DNA of 64,000 nt from contig JABCPU010000011.1 of NCBI GenBank assembly GCA_016800925.1, forward strand, positions 1-64,000. Direction: 5' to 3'. Source of the DNA: Suillus spraguei (taxonomy: Eukaryota; Basidiomycota; Agaricomycetes; Boletales; Suillaceae). Each line of letters begins with the position of its first letter. The stretch's first letter is position 1. The position numbers were made by a program, and so were the translations under genes. This document shows positions 23,138 to 35,649 of the stretch, piece by piece. The notes beneath the pieces were generated by a model that saw only the letters and a list, made by a program, of their open reading frames with translations, made no database searches and was not told where the DNA came from.

Positions 23138-24005
23138 TCACCGCATATTCGGGGAAAGAATTGAAATGTGCGGATATGGTCCCAGCGTGTCAAAAGCAGC
23201 TGGGAACCGGGGTCGTGAAGAATCGAACCGACTGTATGCCGGAGGCTCAACACTATCAGCTTCTGTAGGAAACTCCAATCCAAGTCCAATCATTGGTTTT
23301 CGTGCAATCCGTGTTGTTTGTTGACGATGAAGAGATTGTGCGCTTGGAACAGCAACGTCAATAGGAGTATTGAAGTGGTATGATGGCACGGGCTCCGTAG
23401 AAGGAGTAGGAGTAAGTTGCGGTTGATGTGGGGCAACACGGATGAGGTCTCTGCCCTCCCGGGAAGAAATCAGGGGTTGCGGAGTATTTGGAGGTGCAGT
23501 GGGTGGCAGCTCGTAAGCGGGAGGACCAGCCTCAGGATCGAGAGCTGGAGGGGTGTGAAGATATGATGGAGGATACAGTACCTCCAAAACACCACTTGTC
23601 GTAGCCATTGACACCGTCCGTTGGTAGATATGAGGATGTGACAATCGTCTCGGTTGCCCCCTTTCCACTTTCGAGTCTCCCTCCTGCACAGACATCAATA
23701 TGTTTCAGGCATATTTTATGAGTGCTCACCGATTGGCTATTTCGCCTACACCAGATACAGTTACAACCTGAAACATGAATTGTGTCTGCTATGGCATATG
23801 CCCAGTGATTATCAATGTCGGGATGAATGTGGGCGGCACCGGACTCGACGTGAGCCTAACCACAAATTAATGTGAGAAGGTTGTGATCAACGAACATATG
23901 ATAACCCACCGTTCCCACTATTTGTTCGTCCAGGAACTCATCGGAGCCTTCCTCGTCTAAGCACAATAATAAGTTGATGAATTTCGTTGTAAAGTTCTTG
24001 AACAT
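23138..24005 (-). CDS. proline-rich PPxY-motif protein, function unknown
   Basis: Three exons (24005-23910, 23855-23730, 23683-23138) give 255 residues in phase. The N-terminal third has an acidic DEEGSDEFLDE run and a cysteine cluster (GCNCIWC). The rest is proline-rich and disordered-looking, with two PPAY motifs (PPAYEL, PPAYSR) that match the WW-domain ligand PPxY used to recruit Nedd4/Rsp5-type ubiquitin ligases. No membrane segment is seen in this model. A longer frame continues upstream to about 24143 but lacks an ATG, so 24005 is the preferred start. It could be an adaptor for ubiquitin ligase; that is inference from the motifs. Confidence 0.55.
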
Positions 24006-24514
24006 GGTAGTGCGATTAACGATTAAAGTATTGGTGTGTGTGAAAATGATTGGGAAGAAGAGTTGAAATACACATAATTGCGTGGTGCGAGCAACTGTCC
24101 TTAAAACTATGAGCGGAAGCTGGTCTGGGATGTCGGATGACAAGCAGTGTTAAGCAAGCACTGCACTCGGAAGAGCGGAAGTCTCATGGTTGGATGACAT
24201 CATCCAACCATATGATTAATAGCCACGTGACTATTATCAATTTCCCCGCCTTTAGGCTCTGAGAGGCTCTAACTCTTCCCACTCACATACATTTTCACAT
24301 GTATTCTCACTCATGTATAGTCTCTTCCAGGCCATGGGCGGTGTATATAAATGTTTAAAGCACGCCGTGCTTACCAGTGCGATGAGAGCTAAGTAGGTAA
24401 GCATAAATTACTCCTTTCTCATCGGCTTTCGAAGCACGTGACTAACGCGTCGCGATCGCGCCACGGATGGACGTTCAATTGGTGCACCAACAAGAGGGAA
24501 ACAATCGAGTCCGC

Positions 24515-24925
24515 TAAGGAAATAGAAACCTACAAAATTTTCGACGGAGACAGGTACGTTTCTAACCGATAAATTTAAGACTGGAGGACTCAGGGGAATT
24601 GGTGCCGTGACAGGCTGTGTTCGACGTGAGGCTATCAAAACGGCCCTTCATATAAAAGATTATCGTACTGCATGCGTCAACTTGGCTCAGTGATGTTCCA
24701 ACATGTCATATTATGTCACACGGCTTCGTTGATGGGATATCTGAGAGATTACGATTAGCTAATGGTAAGTATTCAAAGGGTCATGATGACAAATGTAGTA
24801 CTTGCACGACTAATGTGACGCAAGCACGAACGGTGCTCTACTTTCGGATGGATTCCTTTGCTCACAGCCTAGTAATGTAGTACACAGCGGTGAGAACGCG
24901 AAGAGACACGGTCTGTGCGGAGACG
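24515..24925 (+). repeat. diverged direct repeat, copy 1
   Basis: Shares a colinear series of blocks with copy 2 at 25012-25316: aaggaaata.aaacctacaaa, acggagacagg, aattggtgccg, attaaaagattatc-like, tacgattag, aagggtcat, tttgctcac.gcctagt and acgcgaagagacac. Origin unknown; possibly remnants of a non-coding transposon. Confidence 0.7.
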
Positions 24926-25011
24926 GGCAAAGACAAGATCGTGCCTGGGTTATTGTTGTAAACACAAATATATCATCCACTTGGAGGAGAGGGAAAAAAC
25001 AGCAATTCACC

Positions 25012-25316
25012 AAGGAAATAAAAACCTACAAAGTTTTTAACGGAGACAGGTTCTGACCGACACTTAAAATTAAAATCCTCCCCGGTGTCGGGAATTTGGT
25101 GCCGCGGCATATGTGCGGGACGTAAAGGGGCCCTTACTATCCATTAAAAGATTATCCTGCGCGACATACAAGCATATCTACGATTAGGTATTCGGAAGGG
25201 TCATTCGTTATGAGCATGTGTGCTCTGCCTTCTTTGCTCACGGCCTAGTGTACATAGCCGCGAGGGTGAGATCTAGAACGCGAAGAGACACTGCTAGTGT
25301 ATATTTGCAGAGACTG
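25012..25316 (+). repeat. diverged direct repeat, copy 2
   Basis: Partner of 24515-24925, in the same orientation about 500 bp downstream and shorter by roughly 100 bp of scattered deletions. Confidence 0.7.
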
Positions 25317-26039
25317 TGTGTGCCTGACCTAAGGACCGATCAAGTTGAAATCAACTAGGGGTATCTAGGAAAATTTTTAAATAGTTAATGTCCTATAAAT
25401 ATCACATCACGCCTCCAAACCGTAACCTTATCAACAACAACCAGCCTAGCACCGCCGTCAATCTGACCCACAGAAATAAAAATCTTCCTGTTGCTAACTC
25501 AGATCAACTGCGCTGTCGAGTGAATCATGTCACTTACCAAAATGGAGACCGTGTAGCAGCAAGCGGCTATGTAGCCACTTGCACAAGGCTGTGAGTAGCT
25601 TTGGCATTCCTCATCGTTTACATTCCCCAGCTGAGATGAATCCTTTGCAACACATGCATGTAAGCGCGAATATGTTTCTCACTGATACTTCATACCTCCT
25701 CGCAACAAAGAGCTGTGCCTGAACCACAGTTGATCGAATTGGTTGACGCCTTAGCACTAACTTGCGAAACGAAAAGCAAGATGGCAAAAACAATGGAAAG
25801 ACGAACGAACATGTCGACTGGCGGGAAGAAGGTTCGAATGGTGCCATTTGATATTTGAGCAAACGCGGCCAGGCACCACGGTCCAATGACCCGATATAAG
25901 GTGTTCTGAATGATGCTCAGACACAGTCTCGGCCTGTTACGTATTCCTTAAAGAAATAGGGAAGGGACTCCATCTCAATCTAGAGTATTGTATTGGTGGC
26001 ACGAGCAACGAGAAAGCCCCCAGATGTATCATCAGAAGC

Positions 26040-27110
26040 ATCAAGAAATATAGGTGTTTGTGGTTGTTGATAAATGCAAAACGATGAAAGTGGTTAGGTG
26101 GACAGAGTGCAAGTGCAGCTTGATGGAGTTCGATAGACTCGTCCAGATCAGACGGGACGCAATGTTACTGCTCGAATATAGAATCAAGAAAGCTATGAAG
26201 GTTATCAAGCGATATGAATCGATCAGGATACCCAGGAGGCCCGTCATGCACGACGCCTGCTGCTCGAACCTTGTTTGAAGGCCGCTGGGATGGTATTGAG
26301 AGAGAAGAACAGCCAGGGGGCAGAACAGCTCGAGTGAGTTCAATTGCCTCATCGGACACGAAGTTCCGCTGCACAAATACGTCTCGAATGCTGGTGATTA
26401 CTGAAAGAACAGGGCTGGTAAGAAATCATTGAGGGAACTAGGGCTCGGTAGAGCTCGATGGCCTCATCCAGGTCGAACAGGATTGGTTCGCAGGCTCATG
26501 GCAAGCTTGTTCAGAGACCCGGATTGAAAAGAATCACCTGGCAGGTGAATAAAGGGCCAATGCAACTAGATGGAGCCGGACGAGATGTCCTGTTGGTGAA
26601 ATCTGTCGCTAAGGCAGTTGAAAAGCTTGTTAAACGACCTGTGACGGTGAGAGTAACCAGGTTGGCGAAGCAGCAATGCGGCTCGATGGAGTTCGATGGC
26701 CTCATCTAAATCATACAAGATACCCCCTGCTGGCTGGAATGTCTCAAACACAGCGGGCAAGGTTGTGAGAGACGTGAATATATTAATATGGCCTGCGGGA
26801 CGGAGTCAAACAATGCAGCCCGACGGGACCTGACGGCCTTACACAGATCAAACAAAACACAGTATCTGTCATCGCGAGGTTATTAAGCGATGTAGGTTGA
26901 CCAGAATTGCTAGGGCCAGACAGCAATACTGCTTGATACACATCAGATAGAACGCCCTGTCGCTGGGATATATTACGAAGGATGTTGACAAGATGGCTGA
27001 GAAATGTGGATCTATGAGAATGGCCAGGCGGACAAAGCTCTAGGGCAGCTTGATAGTGCTTAACGGCCTAGTCCAGAGCTGTCGGTGAGGATACCGGGGT
27101 GGCCAGGGGA
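26040..27110 (-). pseudogene. decayed TPR-repeat gene (TPR-CHAT type), no CHAT domain present
   Basis: On the minus strand a motif recurs in changing frames: DLDEAIELHRAALLLRQPG, DLDEAIELYRAL, DEAIELTRAVLPPG, DESIELHQAALALCPP and similar, spaced roughly 150-250 bp. This is the tetratricopeptide unit of the large Agaricomycete TPR-CHAT proteins (unit DLDEAI.LHR.AL.L.P.GH). Stops and frame changes separate nearly every unit, and no CHAT (caspase-like) domain is visible downstream. It is a relic, not an expressed gene. The order of units suggests at least five repeats survive. Confidence 0.7.
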
Positions 27111-27935
27111 AACTCGTGCAACGCCACTCAAGATTGTTTGCCATGTGTTTATTATATTTCAACAAACATACGAGGGACGCAGGATCAAGGCGAGTCGGAA
27201 TGCGCTGAAACGAGAAGAATATAAAGCCAGAGCGTCCAGCAAAGCGTCGCGCGAGGCAGATCACGTCAGTCACGAAGTACGTTCCGTTTTTCAAATTTGT
27301 TCTTGACTGGGATTCTCCTGGAACAGGCCATCAGGAAGCTTGAAGATGATGATCCCCAAGTGCTGCGTTGTAACCGTGGGAACGATAAATTCTGCTCTTC
27401 AAGCTCCTAATCAAATATTTATGTTGCATAGCCATTCGGTACCCGCAAATCTAGACTAACACGAGCAGTTATCAAAACTTCGGTGGTTCACTGATGTAAA
27501 TTTGCTTAAAGACTCGATATGGACCTGTTTCGATGGCCAGCACAAGCGCAATGCTATTACACCCCTTTTGTCAAGTCATTTGTCGTCTTCAGCACAAGCA
27601 GGCGGTCATGAGTGTGGCAGACTATCCGGAACAGTGAAAATATCCCCGAGGTTATGGTCTTTCAAGTTCGTTGCCCAACTTCTGGGAAATCGCAAGGAAC
27701 TTCTTGGAGGGGAAGTTCAAGCAAGTTCGCGTCATCTGTGGTCGCGTCGCTTGTTTGACGTTCACTCTTTGCTCTAGTCGTCGTCGTCGAGGCATCCCAA
27801 TAAATGGATATCGACATTATCAAGTTCTGTATCAATTTTCCTTTCGGTATTTTATTTTTTTTTTCAGACATCCTATCAAACACCTCTACCCCCAACTCTC
27901 CCGAGCATTTCCCATCTCATTCGAAGACGCTAACG
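27111..27935. other. intergenic
   Basis: No coding family recognised. The left part may include further remnants of the TPR gene. Confidence 0.4.
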
Positions 27936-29156
27936 ATGGTTCGCTGGCGGGCTAAGATCCTTGGTGAGGTACAAGGTTGCGTCACAGAGATTGGCGCATT
28001 GAAATTCGGAGAAGGTGGTCTGGTGAAAGAGCTAGTGGAGAGCGTGTGGTGGCGTTTCAAAGATGTCCTAGTGAGAACTTGGTTGCGAGGTATGCGCTGC
28101 TGACAGCACTCTACCATCCCTCGTGCATTTATGGACCAACAATCCCAGACGCAGACTACATGTTCCGGAATCATTCATTCCACCCCTTCCACAACCCACC
28201 ACCTGGCTCGCTCACGCGCCCCTTGTAACGTCAGCATTCAAAATCGCGAGTGGGTCTCAAAAAACAGTGGATCGAGCGTGTTGCTGGTAACGCAACAGAA
28301 CATCGTGCCACCAGCATTCATATCGAAGATCACGAAGACATTTTGGGCGCAATATATGCGGTTCTGGATGGGTTTGTAGTGCTTGTCGCGGAAGAAGCGC
28401 CACTAGGCGTGGGCAGCATGGCAGCGGGAGTACCTGAACGAAAGGGGAGCAGGAGCTAATTGATCTTCGCAGCTCGAGTTGGTGCATAGTTTGCGTGCTC
28501 CACAATTCTGGCCCCTGATGCAGTTATGCATTAAGAATACGAGGCTACCCCTCGTGATCTCTAATTTCTCGCATTTATCAAGATCGTCGATACTCAGTAT
28601 GCTATCTCAGTTAGAGAATGCGCTCGGCATATCAGTTGAGGATGATAGAGAGGTATTCTTATTCTCCTACCTGCGTTGCTTTGCATGCTCAAGTTATGAT
28701 TTAGATTCTAATGCCAATAGTGACTGCACTTGACAAGGCGTTCTTTAATGGATAGGTCAAGCCCGAGGCTGCCGCCGTCGCCGTCATCTTGCGAGAGGGC
28801 ATTCTCGACAAAGACATGGATTGGCACGAGACGCTGCAACTCACGCTTGTCCACTGCACTTGTGGCTACCTACCCTGACATTCACCGCAAGAAATACGAC
28901 CATATATGTGCAAGGCCTTGGATAGGCCTCGTCGAGATTCACACGCAAATCGGCTGCGCCGCAAGCAATCTACTCGAACGCAGGATGCACGCGCTCGTAG
29001 AAAACGTCGCTCAAGATGTATTCCTCTTGTTCAAACAAGTGGTTCATAACGCTTTCTCACTACGTGTCTCTGCCGGTTGCGAAGACACTTTCGGAATTGT
29101 ATAACAAGATCTCGCAGGCGTATGCAGGCCGGCAGGGCGAGCCGAAATTGATTTGA
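27936..29156 (+). pseudogene. exocyst Sec5 C-terminal relic
   Basis: Blocks in several frames line up, in order, with the C-terminal half of exocyst subunit Sec5 (from memory): WRAKILGEVQGCVTEI, DILGAIYAVLDGFVVLVAEE, LVISNFSHLSRS, MLSQLENALGISVEDDREV, VKPEAAAVAVILREGILDKD, LLERRMHALVENVAQD and finally AKTLSELYNKISQAYAGR before a TGA. A TAG sits just before VKPEAAA, there are several frame changes, and the segment that normally joins the last two blocks is missing. The N-terminal half is absent. It is most likely a partial duplicate of a functional SEC5 elsewhere, now decayed. Confidence 0.6.
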
Positions 29157-29725
29157 CTGTTCATCATGCTGTGATGCACATACTAGCTGATTCGTGTGGA
29201 GTCTGACTGACTTGGTCGTAATGTTGTAAGTGCACTACATCTTGCGTTGCAGTATAAGTTCGCCGCAGTCAGAGATAGGACCGGGAGAGAGCTCGAAAGA
29301 GAGAAATATGTACACCACTACTCTGCTTCTTGACAGTATGAACTGGATGGCAGTATGTATACGTTGTACCAAGGGGGTGGCGTTCTAGGGTAGCAATGTA
29401 ATAAGGGTTATGATCAAATGCTGTTTTCCGTTACCAGGGGAATACAGTTACCTACAATGTACCTGAGATGTCACGATTAGACTTCGAGGAACAAGGCAAC
29501 ACTGCAATAGGATACACAGTAGTATGTGCAATAGGAGGCGACTCCCAACTCTGTAATTACGCAAGTCCCAGTGTACCAAATCTGTACCAAATCAATGTAG
29601 TAGAACGTAGAGTACTTTGAATGCAGAGTACTTTTATACGTGACGTTACTATATAGTACTAGCCAGGACAGGCTTGTGTGCTCCAAGTGTTCACTCCCTG
29701 GCTAGATGCGAATATGAAATACGCC
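29157..29725. other. intergenic
   Basis: No gene recognised between the Sec5 relic and the 3' end of the SNG1-like gene. Short AT-rich inverted words occur near 29580-29660. Confidence 0.4.
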
Positions 29726-31787
29726 TTATGCCTTCTCTCGCGCAGCTCTTTGGGATGCTTCCCAAGCCTTAACCTGTCGTCGTCTGACGAGCCATTGAAA
29801 TATTGGAAGAGTGATACAAGAGATTAAAATCCACGAGAATTGGACACCGAAATTTAGCCCGACTGAGTGGTGAGGATAAGTGCTCGTTAGCAATGTTCAA
29901 CATTGACAGCTAAGGATACACACTCTCATTCTTGGTGCCAAAATAATCGCCCGAACTGTGCTTGAAACATTGTAGAACGGCATTGCGAAGCCATAGCGAA
30001 AGACGGCCGGCAGTATTTCTATCGGATAAAAGGCTACAGACACATTAGCTATATCGTCCGGTGCGAGTCAGTGAAGAGCATCGGGACGAGATAGAAAAAC
30101 AGACATATAATCCAAAGGATAAGGAATATCGGAGTGAATTTTAGGGTGAGGATGGTGATCATAGATTCGAGAGCGAGACCCCTAATTACTGGTGAGCACA
30201 TGGATCATTTCATTATTATTGACAACTCACAAGGCAGACATGCTACACCACGACATCATCCAGTAGATGACAAAGCCTGCATGCCCAAAACTTCGAAAGA
30301 TCCAAAGGTCAGATCGTAATTCCAGCACCGAAAAGTCACACTCACTTCCTGCTAAAGGGCACCCCGAACGCCAAGCTTAATAGAGAATACATTAACTATG
30401 AGTGCCACACGTTAGTCAATCGTAAGGAAATCAGAAAAATCGCATACGGAGACAAAGAAGTAGAGAGTGACCGGCCATAGCAGGCGAATAAGGATGAGAG
30501 GTCCCAACCTCAAACGCTTCTCAAATCCAGATTCAACGCGAGCCGCCAAAAGTTGGTTCTAATCATCACATCATAATATTAGTGAACATTGTCCAGACTC
30601 ATCGTAAATGTCGCACCGTCAACACGAACTAGAAACAAGACTGTCAGACATACTTATTCCTATCAACAGGATCGTGAACGTACCGCCAAAATCAGGAGGT
30701 AGATAAGTCCAACATAGTCTACCGCGGAGGCCCTGTATAATTAATCAATTTGAGGTGGCGAACATCGCGAACCAAAGTGCGTACACAGGGACATTGAACG
30801 GCCTTAAGTCATCAATGGTGAAAGCAAGTGGTTGAATCACCAGTAGAGGCGCAGTTTTGAGAAGTGTGGAGATATCTGACCTCAACGCTAAACTTTGGGA
30901 GGAGGAGAGTGCAAACGTATACGATGTGGTAGTCAGTATTGAGGTGACCTGTTGAAATATATTGCTTGTCAGTAACTTCATTGGAATGCTTAGAATCTAT
31001 GACTTGCTTGTGGGGTGATAACACTTCGGCTGCAAGCATGAGACAATGAGACATCGAACAGACGCAAAGGAGGGTTGACTGACTATATATTTTCATTGCG
31101 ACCACTGGTCAGGTATGCGGTCATCGCTTGACTCGTGTTATATGACGCATCAGCTGTATTGATCGACGCATTCAAGTTACTTGAAGCTTGCGGATTGACT
31201 AGTCCAAGTTTACGCTCAGCAATGGAATGACGAGCTGGACTTGGCAATACGTACTCGTAACAGCTGCCCAGCATTTATGATCAAGTAGAGCTTGTGCTAC
31301 CTCATCTGGCCCACCAGGAAATTGTGATGCATCCAATATTAGCCAGGACATTTGTTCCAGGCCAGTTATATTCTTGAACGCTTGTGTTACTGCTTGCCAA
31401 TTTCGCCTCCATCAAAATCCTGCAGATGCAAACATCAGAAAGTGCCAAGTTGTGATTTGGAAGAAGTCTTACTACCACGTATCCGGATAGGTTGTGGATA
31501 TTATTGTAGGATCGACCGAGAGCAGCCCAATAGATGGGTAGAACGCCCCAGATCATAACGAAAAGGACGAGTACACCAAGGATGCTGATCTTCAACCATC
31601 CTTTTCTTGCAGCAGATGTCACTGGATCCTTGTCGAAAACGCCATGTGAGAATGGTTTGTCCTCGGCTACGACAGGGGCTATGACTGGTATTGTTGGCAC
31701 ATGATGATGTGCGGCAGTCTGGTCAGCTCCCAACTTTTCGGCCTCGTGTTCTTTATATGAGTGCTCTTGACTGTAGGAGTCAGACAT
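29726..31787 (-). CDS. SNG1/DUF3533-family membrane protein
   Basis: A gene of about ten exons starting at ATG 31787 (MSDSYSQEHSYKEHEAEKLG) and ending TAA at 29728. After a hydrophilic N-terminus come FDKDPVTSAARKGWLK and the first membrane helix, then the loop with DFDGGEIG and LDASQFPGGPDEVAQALL. The C-terminal helices follow: ASAVDYVGLIYLLIL, GHAGFVIYWMMSW, GLALESMITIL, YPIEILPAVFRYGFAMPFYN and LNFGVQFSWILISC. This matches DUF3533, which includes yeast SNG1 (nitrosoguanidine resistance) and is thought to act in drug export or plasma-membrane lipid balance. One base appears missing near 31394 (ggcaagcag for an expected extra g), the only break seen. Introns are 45-60 nt. Confidence 0.78.
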
Positions 31788-32088
31788 ATTGTTGCAGGGA
31801 ATTATATTATTTCATCAAAGACCCGAAGAAACCTTTTATCCACCGTTCTGACGTCGGACTATGGTATATACAACATTTGTCATGGTCGGACGTTAGTCAG
31901 CTGACGCAAGCAATTCTTGTCCCGATATGTCGCAATTAACCTGCAATGCCCTGAAGGCTTGCAGAGATCAATATTGTCCAATGAATATGCAATACTGTAC
32001 ACCGGTCCCTACTAATATTAGTAGTTGATGACCTACAAACCGAAACCACCTTAATTTGCGAAATTTGGAAAGCCGAACATGTATGCAG

Positions 32089-34120
32089 TCATGAGCGACG
32101 TCCCCGCCTGGACTTCTTCGCTTCCGTATCATCCAACTCGACAGGTCGCTGACACACCGGACATCGGCCTGACACGTCAGTTAACCAAGGGTCGATGCAT
32201 GTTTTCTGTCATCATGCAAAATTAGTTACAAACAAAGTGACGTAAGACTGAGCGGGCGCACATGGAAGACGTGACCGCAAGCTAGTAGTCGAAGAGGTTG
32301 TGGACCGACTCCTGCATCTTCAAGACGAGGAAGGCTACCTCTTTCTTCTTCAGTGATCCGTTCCACTGGTATCTCGACTTCCTCCTCACGTTGATGGGGC
32401 GAGTTATCTTCGGTGAGCGCAACTGCAGTCTGTTCTTCACTCTTCTCCATCGCGCTTGTCTCTGTAGCACTGGAAAGTCGCTTTGGTTCCTCAAAGTCCA
32501 TCAAACAAATAGCGCATGCAGCTCGGTTGCCCTCCAATCTGACAAAAGGATACTCGCACTGCTCCCAGTTATCTTCCCAAGTCTCTGGATCTTTGACATC
32601 CGATTTCACGCTTTGTTTACCGTCACGGCTCTCAGCATGTTGTTCGGATTTATTAGGTCTACGGCGAAAGAAAGCGAATCGCCTTCTCGGCGTTCGAGAA
32701 GCTGGTGCTTTAGGTGGATAGCTGTGCACAGGTTTTGGCAAAGAGATCGGTTGTGCATCGTCTTCTGGTGGAGGAGGGATATAGATGACTAGAGGAATAC
32801 GTTCGACAATGGCTTTGGGAAGCTTGTCGATTTCGGGCTTGATATAGTGAGGGTTTTGGAGTGGGTGACGACCCAGGCATAGTAGGATAATACTGTAGAA
32901 AAGCTGCAAAGGGATATCAATCGGCTCCTGGACATGATGAAAAAGAGCTAGTCTTACCATAATGAAAGGCAAAACCATGAAAACAAGAAAACCGAAAACC
33001 AGGACCTCCAGAACCAGGAAATACATTGTGCACAGAATTCCAAAAGTAAGCCACCAAACGAGAGGCGAAGAAATTCGGCATGAGTCAACCGATGTGTATT
33101 CCAGAATATGGGCAGTTAAGAACCATGTCAGAGTGAGCATGGATGAAAGGAGTGACAAGCTAGCACCGAGATAATTCAGATGTTCACAAATTCGCAAAAT
33201 AAGCTGATGCATACCGCGCGTAAAGATAAGAATATGGTGGTGTTAGTTCGTCTTGATTTGCGGTACCACCGGAACTTGTGTTCCTGCCCCGTCTATGAGG
33301 GTCTCTTTGTCGACGACTCCTCGGAGGGTCGGGACGGCGAGGTCCTCCATCATTGGACGTTCGGGAATGATCCCCAGTCTCAGCATCACTTGATCTCCCT
33401 GTACGCTCCCTGTTTCCGTTCTATCAGGCACGGAATAGATAACGTCTACGCAACTCACGTCTTTCGGATTCTAACGAAATTCCAATACGCCAGTGCAGAT
33501 GACAAACAAACTTTTACTACCCAAATGCAATTCCAGGCAACGAGCGGGCGCGCACAAGCATGGATTTGATGAACCTGTGTATTCGTCGGGCTAGTGGTTA
33601 CGGTGGCTACACCCAGTACAGCGATGATAGCCGCAACCTGAAAAACATAATTCAGCGCAGCCTTTCAATCAGAGAAAGTTGACAGACTTGAACGAAACCA
33701 TATGACAACGACCACACAGCTGATACGAGAGCTTTACGTGTTTTTGATGCATCAGGACCAATCCCAAAGAACGCTTTGAGTCTCGGGATCAAGGGAAGGT
33801 GTTGTTGAGAAGTGGAAGTGGAGGATCCTCTACTTTGTTGTTGCCCTGGAGGGCCTGTCGTGTTGGGGGTAAACCAAGGGTTACGGGGAGTACTACACCA
33901 CAGATGAATATTGATCAAAGGGACTTGTATGCAGAGCAGTATACTACTCACTCTTCTGCAGTCCCTTCTGCAGTTAGTGACGAGCTAACATTAAAATTCC
34001 TCCCGTCTTGTTCGGAGCGATGATGTGATGTTGAAAGGCGGGCTCTGGCCGGCGGGTGGATATCGCCAGTCGACTGGGTTCTTCTCAGAGACTGAGCATC
34101 GATAGCGAGCGCTTCTGACA
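32089..34120 (-). CDS. multi-pass membrane RING-H2 protein, probable E3 ubiquitin ligase
   Basis: Starts ATG 34120 (MSEALAIDAQSLRRTQS) with a Ser/Gln-rich cytoplasmic head, then a first hydrophobic helix (VAAIIAVLGVATVT). The large exon from 33212 has more helices (LSLLSSMLTLTWFL, LVWWLTFGILCTMYFLVLEV, LFYSIILLCLG) and a proline-rich linker. The RING-H2 follows as CAICLMDFEEP, a long acidic insert, LRLLACGHVFH, an intron after 32260, then KTCIDPWLTDVSGRCPVCQRPVE, ending TGA 32089. The Cys/His order C-C-C-H-H-C-C-C is complete. It would attach ubiquitin to membrane or luminal-pathway clients. The insert between the second cysteine pair is unusually long (about 70 residues). Confidence 0.8.
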
Positions 34121-34535
34121 TGATGAAAGTTGAAGAACAAAGGGAAACGGGTGATGCCTCGATGTTGATGCCTGCTGCGTGCCAATGACTGGACGAGCAG
34201 TAGAGCTCGTGGCGATTAATCAGAACCCGAATTAAACTTCCACTCTCAGGTCTCGGGGGCCAACAACAACTTGATGTAAACTCTGGTCAGACCGGAGATT
34301 GCAAGTTCTCGAGGATTTAAGTAAGTTGAAAATCGTGGAGGATAGAACGGAGTGTTGCCCTGAGCCCCATAGAAGCGTTCCCAGCCGTTAGTACTACAGC
34401 TGTGCCTGGCAGTGCCACAGTGCAGTACTAACTACACCCCACAACCAGGCTGGCACCCATAAAAAGCCAACTCTCTTTTTCTGATCACTCTCAAATTCAT
34501 TACTTTATGTTCTGTGCTACTACTACGGAAGCAAG
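34121..34535. promoter_or_regulatory. shared region between divergent RING-H2 and HAD genes
   Basis: 415 bp between divergent start codons. A TATA-like cataaaaag at about 34456 lies some 80 bp upstream of the HAD start and may serve it. Confidence 0.35.
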
Positions 34536-35550
34536 ATGACAATCAGGCTGGTGACTTTTGATGCCTTGCATACGCTCGTAACACCTAGGCTACCAATTTA
34601 TATCCAGTACTCACAGACATTTGCACCTTATCTCGGCGTCCTTGACCCGAGGCTGCTCAAACAGTCTTTTAAAGTTGGTACGACAATAAGCTTCTGCCAG
34701 ACAAGTCCTTGTCTCAAATTCCTTAGCGCTAACACAGGTACAAAAGGAAAACCCAGCGTATCAAGGAGATTCTGGCGCTGAAGGATGGTGGCGTGAAGTC
34801 ATCAAGCGGACAGCCATCGGAGCTGGTGCAGACCCACAAGGTTCTATACCCAGTCAACATCCTCATGGAGGTCTAATAACCACCTTCTAGCTGTAGACTC
34901 CTCATTGCCGCAAATCGTTCCCAGTCTAATGGAAAGATTCAGTTCTCGACAAGGCTATAAACTCTTCCACGACTCCCTTCCTGTACGTATGTACACACTT
35001 GGACCTATCTTTGGTAGCTCGTGCTCAAGGCTATGCTTCGGCATGCTACATAGTGAGGCAACTGCATGAAATGAATGTTCATACAGCGCTTATCAGCAAC
35101 ACGGACACGCGCATGTGTATGCCTCCTGGAAGCCTCATTTCCGCACTAGCTAACTTGCCATGCAGTATCCGTATTGAAGGATCTTGAAATTGCCCCGTAC
35201 CTCGATTCAATTATCCTCAGTGAGGTTGTAGGAACAGAGAAACCGGATGCCAAAATATTTCGTCTCGCACTTGCGTCCAGCGTGCAGTCTGAGTTAGTCC
35301 CGCAGGATGCTGTTCACGTAGGGGATGAACTTAAAAGGTATGACCTAACGTTCACAAAATTACGTCGTTTCGAATTTCTTTTAGTGATTATCAAGGCGCC
35401 CGGGCTACTGGAATGCACGCCCTGCTGTTGCGCAGGGCCGGGCCAGAAGGCGATGGTGAGCGCAAGGAGGAGGGTGAAAATCTCCAAGGTGTACATGTAG
35501 TTAATGACTTATGGGGGGTGGTAAAGTGGGTGGAACAACAGACCACCTGA
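34536..35550 (+). CDS. HAD-superfamily hydrolase (HDHD3-like)
   Basis: The first exon starts MTIRLVTFDALHTLVTPRLP with the HAD motif I aspartate. Later exons carry QKENPAYQG, GWWREVIKRTAIGAG, SRQGYKLFHDSLP, then ALISNTDTR (motif II), EVVGTEKPDAKIF (motif III lysine) and VHVGDEL followed by DYQGARATGMHALLL (motif IV), ending TGA 35550. The frame is intact across six short introns; one donor is GTTGGT. HDHD3-type proteins are cytosolic haloacid-dehalogenase-like phosphatases of unknown substrate. The family assignment is firm, the substrate unknown. Converges on the bS6m gene with 99 bp between. Confidence 0.85.
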
Positions 35551-35649
35551 GAGCTTGTCCGTTGTTGGCTGTATTATAGTCTTCAATAGCACGGAATTAA
35601 CACTACAAAATGTTCTAGACCAGAAAATGAATAAGATACCAGAAACGCG

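Larger units (their letters stand above)
24144..26039. other. intergenic with a diverged repeat pair
   Basis: No gene is recognised. The region contains the two copies of a roughly 300-410 bp repeat listed separately and several unsupported short ORFs. Confidence 0.5.
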
